The notes under the pieces are model-generated. The model was not told the origin of the DNA, ran no database searches, and was given only the letters and a program-made list of their open reading frames with translations. A stretch of DNA of 64,000 nucleotides from Syngnathus acus (Eukaryota; Chordata; Actinopteri; Syngnathiformes; Syngnathidae), in the NCBI RefSeq assembly GCF_901709675.1, contig NC_051094.1, forward strand, positions 12,892,501 to 12,956,500, written 5' to 3'. This document shows, one piece after another, positions 1 to 11,560 of the stretch. The position numbers and the translations under genes are program-made. The first letter of the stretch is position 1; the number at the start of each line of letters is the position of its first letter.

Positions 1-631
1 GGTCTGGTCGGTCGGTACTTTAATGATCCCCGGGGGGAATTAAATTGCCAGCAGTATTAATGAACAATAAATACATAAACAGTAACAAGACAAAAACGAC
101 AAAAACGAGAGAGGAGAATAGATCCGCAGTACATGCAATAGATACCTGTGATTAAATAAACAAAAGCAGAAGAAAGTGTCAATATGTAAACAAGCAATAT
201 TAAATTAACAAACAGCAGACGAAAGTGTGTATAAATAAACAAGATTAAAGAAATAAACAAGCAGTAGACAAAAGTGTCAATATATAAATAAACAAGATCA
301 CGACCGTGAACGCACCCCTAACCCCTGCGATGAGTTAAAAAGTCTCACGGCATGGGGGAGAAATGAACCCCTCAGCCTTTCCGTGTTGCAAGATGGTGTC
401 AACAGCCTGTCACTGAAGCTACTCCTCCGCCCGGTGACGGTGCTGTACAGTGGGTGGACGGGGTTGACCATGATGGACAGCGGCCTGGCCAACACCCGCT
501 GTTCTACCACAGACATCATCAGATCAGGCAGTTCTGCACCCACAACAGAACTCGCCTTCCTCACCAGTTTGTCCAGGCAGGAGACATTTCTCTTCTTGAT
601 GCTGGCCCCTAACACTGTACCATCAGTTTAG
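1..631 (-). mobile_element. LINE 3' end (CR1/L2/Rex1-like), 5'-truncated, with ORF2 C-terminus
   Basis: Read on the minus strand, 615-298 is an open frame of about 105 residues without an own start. Its end (CNTERLRGSFLPHAVRLFN) matches the usual C-terminus of fish CR1/L2-type ORF2 proteins, where a Cys/Arg-rich 'RYRRSFLPAAVRLFN'-like block closes the protein. Before it lies a thumb-like stretch (KLVRKASSVVGAELPD). After the stop comes an AT-rich 3' UTR of about 300 bp that ends at 1-40 with the minus-strand phrase 'CCCCGGGGATCATTAAAGTA' followed by short CCGA/GACC repeats, the typical terminal signature of such LINEs. The element is cut at about 631, so only the 3' end was copied. It may continue beyond position 1 only as tail repeat. 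Family assignment is from memory. Confidence 0.8.
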
Positions 632-1436
632 AAATCTATACCCTCAGTTTACAAATCGGAATCCACACTTATGTAAATTTACTAATCTGTACCCTCAATT
701 AACTAATTTGTGCCAAACTAAGTCTGAAACCAAATGCACGATTCAATCGTAGGAGTGGCAAAGTACAAAGAATTGTTCAATGAATAAAGTTCGACATCAA
801 ATCACTCGAAAGAGGAAAAAACTGTGACACCACTTAGATCTTTCTACAACTATCTAGCTGCCTTTCTATCAATTATACAATACACACGCAGTATGACCCT
901 TTATATTTCAACAATTATACAAAGTTCTATCTTGGGATGAGAGCCTAGACTAGATGAGAAAAAATAGTATGCAGAACTTCTTTGTTTAACTGACGAATGA
1001 AAATGTAAGGAGCACCCGCTTGAAAATGTCGGGATATTGTCAAAGACTAGATTTTTTTTTTGTCTAACAAATCATGAGCTCTGTAAATTGGCTTCCCTCT
1101 ATCTGCTGACATTGTGGCACATTTGTACCACTGTCATGTTGAACAAGTGTAAGGGTAGAGTTGAGAGTGCAGAATAAAAAGTTGAGAATGAGCGAGGGTT
1201 GGACAGAAGTGAGGGGGAAAAACACGTTTACACAAAGTATAATTCAGAGTTCTTGCAAAAAGAAAAACCAGCACTGAAAACACAATTTTTGCCTCTCAAA
1301 GCACGCTTTGATGCTTAACATGCTTTTTACTGTAACCTCTGCCTGAATGCTTTGTGATTCAGGTTTTCTTCCTGATATTTTTTTCTATCAAACATTCTAT
1401 CAGGCACATTTTTTATTGATCTTGTATATTGCGGCT

Positions 1437-1486
1437 ATTGCGTACATGCTGTTATTGATTTATTGCCCAGCCCTAGATTATTTACT
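1437..1486 (+). mobile_element. Possible hAT-like terminal fragment
   Basis: The stretch ends in 'TATTGCCCAGCCCTA', a phrase common at the end of dispersed fish repeats. A near copy occurs at 49480-49508 ('TATTGCCCAACCCTA'). No partner terminus was seen, so the class is a guess. Confidence 0.35.
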
Positions 1487-2122
1487 TTGTACAAAAAAAT
1501 GTTAAAGCCTTGACATTACTGATTAGATGTCTCATCCCCAGGCAGGCACTTCACATTCTGGGAACTAACTATTACATTAGAAGGGGCCTTTTAGGCACTG
1601 CACATTATTTAATGACAGATCTAGAGCAGGACTCTGTGGGGCGGTGAAACTTCCAGGTCTGACGTTCTGATGTTACAGATCTGCCAGGCAGGCTTTGCCA
1701 GCAGAGTGGAAGAGAATAGCTGCTCATCATCACATGTACTGGCCTCTTTTCCACTCTAGCTCAGACCAGCCAATCCCAAAAGTCTGATTGGCCTACTTTA
1801 ACAATTACCTTCCTGTGGTAGCCACTCTATTGCAGTGCGCACAGTTCAGCTGCCGTAGAGCTTCACAAACGTGGGGTGCAGATATAGGCCACTGATTTCT
1901 AACAACAGGATATCCAAAATATGAGAGACCACACATGATGAAGGGGGGAAAAAAGCATGCACTTACTACACTTGTAGTTTATAGTGTACTTTATATGACC
2001 GACAGCATATCACACATATTTCACTGACAACGGTGAGGCTCTTCCCTTCCATCAAACCAAATAGGCATGTAGGCACAGGGAGAACCTGCAAACACAACAA
2101 ACGAAGGCTGGGGCCATTTTTC

Positions 2123-2124
<2 letters not shown>

Positions 2125-2181
<57 letters not shown>

Positions 2182-2220
2182 ATGTGTGTGTGTGAGCGTG
2201 CGTGCGCACGTGAGCGTGAG
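2125..2220. repeat. (TA)n microsatellite running into TG/GTGAGCG repeat
   Basis: About 53 bp of pure TA, then TG, then a GTGAGCGTGCGTGCGCACGT segment. The alternating purine/pyrimidine tract could adopt Z or cruciform structures. The open frames across it on both strands are artefacts of the repeat. Confidence 0.95.
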
Positions 2221-2293
2221 TTTCCTAAAATTTACAGATAATTAAAGGGGTTATGAACTATGTATTTAACCTTTAAACAACACAAATCATTGC

Positions 2294-2294
<1 letters not shown>

Positions 2295-2359
<65 letters not shown>

Positions 2360-2378
2360 GCGTGTGTGTGTGTGTGTA
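2295..2378. repeat. (TG)n microsatellite
   Basis: About 84 bp of TG with two CG interruptions near its 3' end. It gives a poly Thr-His open frame on the minus strand, which is not a gene. Confidence 0.95.
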
Positions 2379-5300
2379 TACGTCTCTTCGTAGTGCAGCA
2401 CAATAAAAAATGTTGGTAAATAATACGTAACAAGTACAGTATATTACTGGTAGTATAAATAAATCAATGTTGTTAATATAACATCCTATAGTCAATAGTC
2501 GTGTTACAGAAAATGTATACAAGTACAAATTCTTCAACAATGAAATCTCACATTCATGTTCATTCATTTTACTGCTGACTGAAGATACTTATAAAATCTG
2601 AGCGGTTCTAAATCATCGGGGGAACTTTTAGTTTCAAGTTTTCTACTATTTATTCTTAGTGTGACTCGGAGGCGCAGAAATTCTGGTCATAAAATATTAC
2701 TGATCTTACATATTCACACAGGAGCAGCTAAGCTAATAAAAATACTCCTACGGCAATCAAGATTAACTTCTTCCAGGGTTTGGTGGGAGTTAAGTCTCCT
2801 GCTTCTTTCCTTCACTGTATTGTTTTTTCTCTTTTTGTCTCCTTGTTTATTGATTCGACTGAAGGAGCAAATACTGCTGGCTCGTTTTATTAGTTTGGTG
2901 GAAGACAAATGTAGCAGTATTCTTGGTGCAGAGAAGGCTTCCTCTTCACCTTCTGATTCACTTTCTCTTTTTTATGTTGAATGCCGTCCCTGTTCAGCTT
3001 ATTGCTATTGATGCGATAAAGCTTCTCTCTCTGCTGTGCAATGGAGACAAGTTTGAATACACATAAAAAAGTAAACATACTTCAATATATTTGAAGGATA
3101 AGTTTTAGAGAAGGATGTTTGTTTTATTGGCATTTCTTCTCAGTTACTTTTAAAGCAAATATTAGACTGATACTCAAAATTTCAACTTGACCAGTTTGAC
3201 CTTTTTTATATGATGTGAATGTGCATACTGACTACAAGAAGTTCAGGCCCCAATGATGAAATGGTAGCACTTCTATTCTTTTGTTTATTTGGGTTTTTGT
3301 TTTTTGCTGTACTGGCATTAAATAGAAATCAAGTTTTGCACCTTTCCTCCCTCTCTAAATTATAGGAAGAAAATGAAAGCAATTTTTCTCATCATTAGTA
3401 TTGTAAATAAAGGGCTTTCAAACTCTACAAATTTAATTGCACTTTCCCTGGAGAGATTTTTCTCATATCAAGTCAATTACGGTACTCCCAGTAAAATGTT
3501 CCATGATTCGTACTGCAAGAGACAGCCACGCAAATTTACAATCCTGGCAGCAGCCTGAAGTAAATTAAGATAAATACACAAAAGAGAAATGAACTGAGAA
3601 ACTCACAGTTGAGACATTCAATTCAGTGCTGAAATATTCTGGAGGATGGCTGCTTTCCGTAAGGAATTTGGTGGATGTGGCATTTTTGGGGAATTTGGCA
3701 GACATTGAATAACAGACATTATAATCCTGCTAATGCACTAACCCACTATCATGGAAGAAAGCAAGCCACGCCATAAAGGCTGATTACGTACAGTAGTTTA
3801 CCCACCTTCTGCTGACATTTGAATCAATGCGATATTCATTGCTATCCTTTATTCAGTGTCCCTTGTCGTCAGGGTGTTCTTAACAAGAAGAATCGTCAGC
3901 CGCAAGAAGCTTTATTCTCAGTTTAATTGAGTATATAGTCAGTTGCTGTAGTTTGAAGCAAACTACACTTTCTCTGAATAAAGTTTTGATGAGCTGTGAT
4001 CAATGTTGAGTGTTGCATGTAGTGCTCATTAATTCAATCTTCATTTCCCAGAGCGTTGGCTAAGATAAGATGGGGAAAAAAGTTATATTGATCCTTCTCT
4101 GGTATTAGGCCTGAAAGCACACTGAGTGCACTCATATGACCAGAAAGCAAAACAAAAGCACACAATAATGACCCTTCTTAAATGTTCCTTGAAAGCATAA
4201 TAAAACATTTTTTTTATTTGCAGACTTGGCTTGTTCTAAATGCTCTAAATGTGGCATGAAATGCATTTCATACTTATGATCATTTAGAATCTAAATATGA
4301 TAGATCTTCATTCATTCTCAATAGCGGTATTCCAAATAGCTTGCAAATGACAAGACAGGGCTAAATGGAAAAGGCAGAAAATGCATCATGTTAGACATAC
4401 AGTAACTATTTTAGTTTATTATCTTATTTTCAGTTATACAAAAGAGGACACTTGGAGATGTGAGGAATCGACTATAATATATCGACTATAAATTGTAGTA
4501 ATAGTAGTAATGTTATCACTACAAAAATTAACTATGCTTATAATGTCCTGGCCAATACTGGCTCTATTTGGAGCTGCAAACACAATCACAAAAGGAATGA
4601 TGTGCACATAAAGATTAAGAGACAGCAAGCATCCGCCCACTTACCATTTTAAGAGGATATGTTACTGGGTGTATTGAGGCACAGCATGATTCAGCTTTGA
4701 ATGAAGTGATATAGAAAATGGATGGATATTCTCAGCAATGGGATGTGACAGCAAAGATATAGACTGTTGCTGACATGCCTTCCATCATGGATTATCAGTG
4801 AGTAAGGCTGTGCGGAGTTTGTTTTTTTGGCAGTGACTCTGGAAGTGAGCCAAGGTAAAATAACTTCATCAGCCCACACACACACCTCTCCTTTCCTGAA
4901 TGTAGAGCTTCAGAAATGTGAAGCAGTTATAAAAGATGGCTCACATATTGTATCTTGGATACAAGTAGCCTTTAATCTGACAAGATATCTGAAACGGAAC
5001 CAATGACATAACAAGCCTGCACAAACATATCTAACCTTTGTATTTTCACTTGTCATTGTCTAAAAAAAAACATGCAGACTTTCAATATAGATGACAATTA
5101 CAATACGACTTGCGCAGAACAAGGAAATATACAATTTTACAGCACTTCATAGACATTTTGATCTTTCGAGAGCATCAATAGTCGAGCTTGTCTTCTTCTT
5201 TACCGCCTTATTCTTCTTTCTTCATTTTGTTGTTTTTCTTCTGTATGCAAGCTGCGAGGAGCATTTATCTCTATTTTGTAACACAAACGTGTGTATTACT

Positions 5301-6028
5301 AACCGACCCAGGTAAGCCATTTGGAACAAAAAAAATAAAACCCCGTAGTTATAACAGAACAACGGCAGTTTGTCTGCTGATTAGATTATTACGTTTTCAA
5401 TATATGAATATGTTTTCAAATAATTGAATGTCTGGCTATTTTAAAATGTTTTGGGCAAAGTATGGCATAGTTTGACTGTCTCAAACTCCACACAAATGAT
5501 TAGGATCATGATCAAGCTTTTGAATAATGAAGGCAAGGGTACAGTATAGTCTTTTTGTAATTTTTGTAATAATTGTCTGGAGATAACTTATCATCTTTGT
5601 GATTCCTGGAACTTTGACACTTTCAAATCCAGTAAATGACAATTTGTTCTAAACAGTCAATGGGGTACTCAATTTGAGCAACTCTGAAACCCTGGAGAGA
5701 CCTCAGTAACAGGAATAATTCACATCTACAGCAAATTCAAAGTTTTGAATTAATATTGCAATCTCTTTGAGGCTGGATGAGGAAGAAAGAGTTCCTACAA
5801 AGCAGGAACAAGCACATTCCACAAAACATTCAGACTCTTCCTGTGTTAACATTTCAACCCAAAATGTGCTACCAAAGATTAATAAAGCATCAGTATGGGA
5901 ATCGTTTTTTTTTAAATTATTATTCCACGGCTGTCAAGACTTGCTTATACAAAAGGAATGAAATCACTTTATTGGGTAGTCCCCCCCGAAAAAGCTTTTT
6001 TGGTCAGAGCACTGTTCTGAATAACCTT

Positions 6029-6110
6029 TAATGTCCAGTGGTGCCCATTACGTCGATCACGATTGACCAGTCGCTCACCAAGGGAGCGTGGGTCGATGTC
6101 ATTGGATTAA
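6029..6110. mobile_element. Fragment of a dispersed repeat with 'CCAGTGGTGCCCATTACGTC' start
   Basis: The phrase 'GTCGATCACGATTGACC' and the following GTCGATG are typical of a fish DNA-transposon end (hAT-like). An inverted relative lies at 14812-14853. No second terminus is visible. Confidence 0.4.
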
Positions 6111-7124
6111 CTCAATGGGGCTCAGTTTTATGGTATTGATGTAACTGTCTATCAACCGCACTGAATGAGTTTTTCAAAAAAACTAAACATCACCTAGCAT
6201 CCATTGTAAATGTTCACTTGATTGATTTCCAGGGCAGCCAGTCAAATACCTGTTGTATGCATCACCATGGCATCTGGGTCTACACTGAAATTGTAATACT
6301 GCAAAATAATCCTAATTTTTAATAAATATAACTGTAATCTGATGACATGCTTTTTATTGTAACTGTAAAAGAATCGTTAAATGTTTTGTAGCATGAATAC
6401 GGAGTGCTAGTACATGTATTCCGTTACTCCCCAAGCCTGCAAGCAGCCATTGTGTTTAGATTGTAAAGTCGTCTTTTGTGCCTGCACGTAAACCTCTGTG
6501 TTTTTATGAAAACAATAACATTGAGTTCAATGAGAGCAGCCTCTTACTGAAGAAAATTCAATCAAGCAGACATTAATAAATATGCTAATGTTGTTCTGCT
6601 TTTCATTCTTTGCAATGAAAAACATTTTAAAGCAACTAAGTCAAAAACGTCACCACTAACAATTTACACGGCACACTAATTAGACAGCCTCCGAAACAGA
6701 AGTTAAAATGCATTTTTAATCAAATAGGCAGTCTGACATATTATAGTAACTTTCAACCTTGAAACCTTGTCATTTCTTAGAGTAACAATTAAATACGGGA
6801 AACCTCCTGGAGTTTCACAATCTGGTTTCTTTAAAGTCTACCTTCGGAGAATCCACATTGAAGTCTTGGTGGAGAAAGGGAGCAATATTGTAGGTGTTGT
6901 AAATTTGATAAATATCTGGTGTTCCCATTTTTTGTGTCTAGTCAAAACACTCCCCCTGGTTACCGTTTAATGCACGGCGACATGTTGGGAACAGATGATG
7001 TGTTTTTTTCGCTTGCTATTTAGTGATATACCGGATCTCTTGCCTATAGATGGAACTTTTTTTTATAGGGCAGTTTATTAAATTCACCTTGAATAAAAGT
7101 AACCTTATTCAGTAATTCTTACGG

Positions 7125-7508
7125 ATCTGAGTCAGTCTTGCATTTTTGCAGCGTCAATACTGATGGAAGGTTTGTCAATCTGTAATTGAAAAGCTGCCGT
7201 ACAAATGGGGGTAAAAAAAGGCCACTGCCTGCCACAAGGGTCAGCGCCGCCGTCGTCTGCTTCCTCATTCCACATGAGATATCCCCGGCCAGTAGACAAT
7301 ACGTGGTTCTAGCGTATCTGAATTATTCTCGCAATTTTGCAGCATCAATATTGACGCAAGGTCCGTTAATCTGTCACTGATGTGCTCTCTCAGTCACTCT
7401 GTCAGTATCAGACAAATGGGTGCGCCGCATAAATATTCAGCCCCACATGAGTAATAAGCAAGCTCGTCACCGCTGCCACAACTTCTGTTTGCTTCCTCAT
7501 TCATGGGC
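7125..7508. repeat. Diverged tandem duplication (about 190-230 bp units)
   Basis: Two neighbouring segments share, in the same order, 'TTTTGCAGCRTCAATAYTGA', 'TCAATCTGTAATTGA' or 'TTAATCTGTCACTGA', 'CAAATGGG', a 'CCACATGAG' block and 'GCTTCCTCATTC'. The offset is about 191 bp at the left and about 231 bp at the right, so indels separate the copies. Its role is unknown. Confidence 0.5.
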
Positions 7509-9622
7509 AATCTGTTGAATCTTCATGGTTGGAATTAGTCCATACTTTTTTATTCCACTACACTGCAGTCAACGTCCAGAAGAGTACCCTAATATCATTA
7601 ATATCCCAAATCAAAGATGAGCATGAAATCCACTCCACTAAAGAGAAAATACGCACAAGGATATCTGCTGTGGTCATATCTTGGAATAAAAGATGTGCTA
7701 AGTTCCTTACAGTCATTTTAAGCTGTTGAAGAGCTCAGATACTGTATCGTGAGTCATCGTTCTCACTTTTATCACCGCGGTCCGCGAGGGACTCACAGAG
7801 AATTGCCCAGGCTGCCTTCCCTTCTCTTTTAGTATTGAAGAAAAGAGAAGGCTGCCATTCTCAAAGGCTGCAAGTGGAAATCGAAATACGTACTACCTAC
7901 AGTAGCTACAATGACAATGATATTCAAAATAATTTTGATGTTTGATGTAGACGGATGGCTGGACGGACGGATTACACAATACAGTTATATATATGAACAT
8001 ATTGTGTCCTTTTATTGGAGGGGATTGCCTCTTGCCTCTGCTGCTGGTAAAAAAGAGGCACATATAGCAAGAAACTCATAAGGTAAAAGTGTATCGTGTC
8101 AGCATTTTATCCCAGCCGAGGAGTTGGCGGTTCAAAGGTCAAACCCATTGCTTTTGGAGACAATCACTACATCGTAGTGACAGGGCTATCTAAAGCAACA
8201 TTCTCTGGATCAGCCATCAGCCAACACTCTTAGATGGCTAATGGAGCTGCCACAGCCAATGGGAATACAAACTGATGGATTTATTGAGCATCCCGTTTAT
8301 AGCACTGCCAGCAATACAGACTTAGAAATGCAGTCGAAGGGTGTTTTCACTGTGCGCCTTTTTGCATTTTGGAATATATCACCAAATGTTCTGTTGGGAT
8401 AATGGATATTTTTATGTTACATTTTATTACCTTTGGAAATGAGAAGCTAAAAACGACAAACATGGCTATTTTGACTGTACGTAATGTACAAGAATCTAAA
8501 TAGCTTTATTGGAGCTTTTAATATGTTGATTGGGTTACACAACTTAGTTTATTTTTGCACTAAACAAATCCTGGTCATCCATAGGTATCGTGTCATCAAA
8601 TTTTGCCATTCGTTAAATTGTCTCATGCGTATATCAGTAACAATACCAGCAGAAAATGTTTTCTTTTCTTATTTCTGTCTGCTGCATGATTATGCAATCC
8701 TGTAGACCAGGGACAGGATTAGAGGCCTAATTTCTCTTCACAAATGAAAGATTGCTCTTGATCATTGTGTGAGGAAGTTGCCAATTTTCCATAGTCTACC
8801 ACCATTATTGGGGATCCATCATCTTTCTAATTGGTGGGCTTATCATTAACAGTGTTTATGCCAAACATTTAATATACACAAGACAGACACAAGTGGTGAT
8901 TGTAGATTTGAATATGATGTTTGATTAAAGCATTAAACATTAAGAACATGAATACATTACAGATGATCAAGCAGCAAATCACGTATTGTAAAAAGACACT
9001 TTTCAGACTAGAGTGAAATCTCACTTAAGGTTTAAACAAAAGTGAACCTCTGCAGCACTCTACAAATAACATTTGGCGCATTCAACTTGATGTAACGCGT
9101 GGGGAAAAATTGCACAATGTGAATTCCATTACAGCAGTAGTCCCTGATGCATCAATAGCCTTTCTCTCTGATTGAAGTGTCTGTGTCGTTCTTTGCTGAA
9201 TAGGTTGTCCTTTGAAAGTGCCTGCAATGCCATGATCGTGCGTGATCGATCGAGGGACACCTCAGGGCTGTCACAGCAGTTTCACTCCAGATGGGCAGAG
9301 GGAAACATGTAAAGATTTCCCTTTGAGATGAATTTAATACCACTATTTTGTATAACTGTGTTCATACACTTGTTATATACACACACACGCACGCGCGCAC
9401 AATTGCTGGTACCTCTGTTACAAAAGACCAGAACACCAGATATCATGAATAAATAAATGAAACTGGCCTTGTCTGCTCAAAAGTGATGGTGCCCTATACT
9501 TACCTCATTGGTGGCTATAAATGCCAAATATGCTTTGTAACTGGGAGAGTTGGCAGTGTATTTTGTGCGTGCTTGTCACTGCAGATTGCTGCTAGAGTAG
9601 CAAACAACATAACCAAGCTTCC

Positions 9623-9648
9623 TCTGCTCTGTGTTTACACAGAGCAGA
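9623..9648. repeat. 26-bp inverted repeat (12-bp arms, 2-bp centre)
   Basis: TCTGCTCTGTGT, then TT, then ACACAGAGCAGA: the arms pair perfectly. The centre contains TGTTTAC, a forkhead-like core. This could be chance or a protein site; there is no other support. Confidence 0.6.
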
Positions 9649-10619
9649 AGTGAAAGCTCCACTTTTGTCTCATCAGTCTGAAGCACATTCTCCCACAGGC
9701 TTGTCAATATACATTTTGGCAAATTCCACTACCACTGGTTGCAACTTATTTTCGTGACCTTTGAGGGGTTTTGTTTCTTTAACAGAAGGGTACCAACTAT
9801 TTCATCCACATGTAAATGGGGTGGCCCATTGCAAATAGTCCCATCCATCCAGTATCAAGGGATTTTGTGCTGAATCATTTACTGGCGCAGCAGAGACTGA
9901 AGAAATAAAGCACTAAACTAGAAAAAAAACGGTTGAGATTTTCTTTAATCTAAATGTGTGCCTAGGCTCAATAAAGTGGGGAACGCTACCTGTGAGCTTC
10001 ATGAAATAAGGTCAAAATACCATCGAGTCAGTGTTTGCCGATTGTTTACAAAGATTCAACGTTGTCTTCAAATGTCACCTGTGTTGTCCCTCACGTTTCC
10101 GTCTTGTTAACTTGATTCCTCCTTGTCTGTGTCAGCCAAAGCAAAACCTGTTCTAGATCTCAATCAATCATGCTTGTCCTCTGAAGCTTCAGTCTTCCAG
10201 AATCGTCTGACAGCCGAGAGCATAAAATCTTTTAACGTTAGTTTAATGAGCATAAAATGTAATCCATGTTAATTCATGATGTTTCTTTACTAAACATTCA
10301 ACTAATTGACTGAATAATATTTAACGCATTTATTATTTTAGACCCAATTTATAGATCATGACTTCACTATAGTTAACTAACAATTTAAGAATGCACATGA
10401 CACATTGTAAATACAGGTTACTGGTGTTTGTCATTTGTGTTATATGGATTTGGTCAATGATTAAAATTAAGATAGTGCTTTATCATTTGTGGTTTCATTT
10501 CTAGGAATTTTTTGAAGACCTATAGCTTTGGCATATACATTTAAACTATGATGTTTTATGCCAGTTGTTCATTTCCCCGTGTCCACTGTACAGTAAATAA
10601 TTCAGTGCAACATTTATTT

Positions 10620-11560
10620 TAATCTTGAGAAAACACTGAGGGCAAGCTCTAAATTACAATTACTCCATTGAGAGGACTTGGGGGAGACACAAAATAACAA
10701 GAAAACAATATTATCAAAACAGTTTTATTTGAAATCAAAACAGTGCTTGATTATATTACGGTACACCATAAAAAAAATTATATGAGTGTTCCGGAAAGAT
10801 GCAGGAGAAAAACTAAAAGCATTTTTTTTTGTTAACCAAATTCACTCTTTGTCCAAGTCGCTTTGAGCATTAAATGGTGACTTGACCCTATTGAGGTGTT
10901 ATATGGAGGCTTTAAGTTTAATTAAATGCTGATGTATGGCGCCATATTGCCATTCATGATTTAGAATACTTTTTTAAATGAAAATGAGCCAGTGTATCTT
11001 GTTGTACAGATCAAGGTGACCATCCCACCTTCTACTAGAAAGTGCAATGAGGAGTGAGTAGGGCTATAGTTTATGTTTGATGTGTTTTGCTAACAGGGAA
11101 TTGAATTATAGCCCTCCTTCAGGTGGAGCGGCTGTTGCCATTTATAATTGAATCTAACTAGTTTTAGTGTGATGGCATTTCCACAGATAATCTTGCAATA
11201 TTCCAACAATGATCAAGAGAATGCCATTTCCAACACACCAGGCAAACATTTATTTTGTGTTTGTGTACCTTGTTTACCTTACTTCGGAGTGTATTGATAA
11301 GACTTTAAAATGTGAATGTGGGGTCTGCCCGAATGCCCAAATATTTGGGTTCTGTTAGCGAGGTGATGGGTACTTTTTTTTTTTAAATAATCCTTGCGGT
11401 TGAGAATACCATGGATTTGGTCTTATCTTCATCAACAACCAATTTCTGGCCAGCAGAGATTTTTACAGTTTGCCAATGGCTTGCTCGAGGATGTAATGAC
11501 AGAGTTTGTGTTTGTGCAGAACTACTTCTTCTGAGCTGAAATGAGTGTGGCAGCCCGTAA
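10620..11560 (-). pseudogene. Decayed LINE reverse transcriptase C-terminal region
   Basis: Read on the minus strand with frame changes, this region carries the ordered landmarks of a fish LINE ORF2 after the RT active site. Near 11450-11390 there is 'KLVVDEDKTKSMVFSTARI', like 'LNxxKTKFMVFSR'. Near 11330 there is 'EPKYLGI'. Near 11060-10990 come 'HCTF' and 'KVGWS', like 'HCxLYxKVGWxSL'. Near 10930-10850 there is 'APYIS..LNLKP', and near 10820-10790 'KNAFSFSPASFRNT'. Several stops and at least two frameshifts show it is dead. The upstream RT core and the 3' UTR limits are not clear, so the borders are approximate. It is a different LINE lineage from the copy at 19765-21150. Confidence 0.65.

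Larger units (their letters stand above)
632..6028. other. Gene-free AT-rich stretch
   Basis: No frame here looks like coding sequence: open frames are short, low in complexity or made of microsatellite. It holds a TA tract and a TG tract (listed separately) and a short hAT-like end near 1437-1486 ending in 'TTGCCCAGCCCTA'. Otherwise I recognise nothing. Confidence 0.6.
6111..10619. other. Gene-free stretch, mostly unique
   Basis: No coding exon recognised. It contains a diverged pair of similar segments at 7125-7280 and 7315-7508, a small hairpin at 7820-7851, a near-perfect palindrome at 9623-9648 and a short CA/CG tract at 9380-9401. Confidence 0.55.

Noticed and set aside
2232-2567. Frame with Thr-His repeat
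   Set aside because: Translation of the TG microsatellite.
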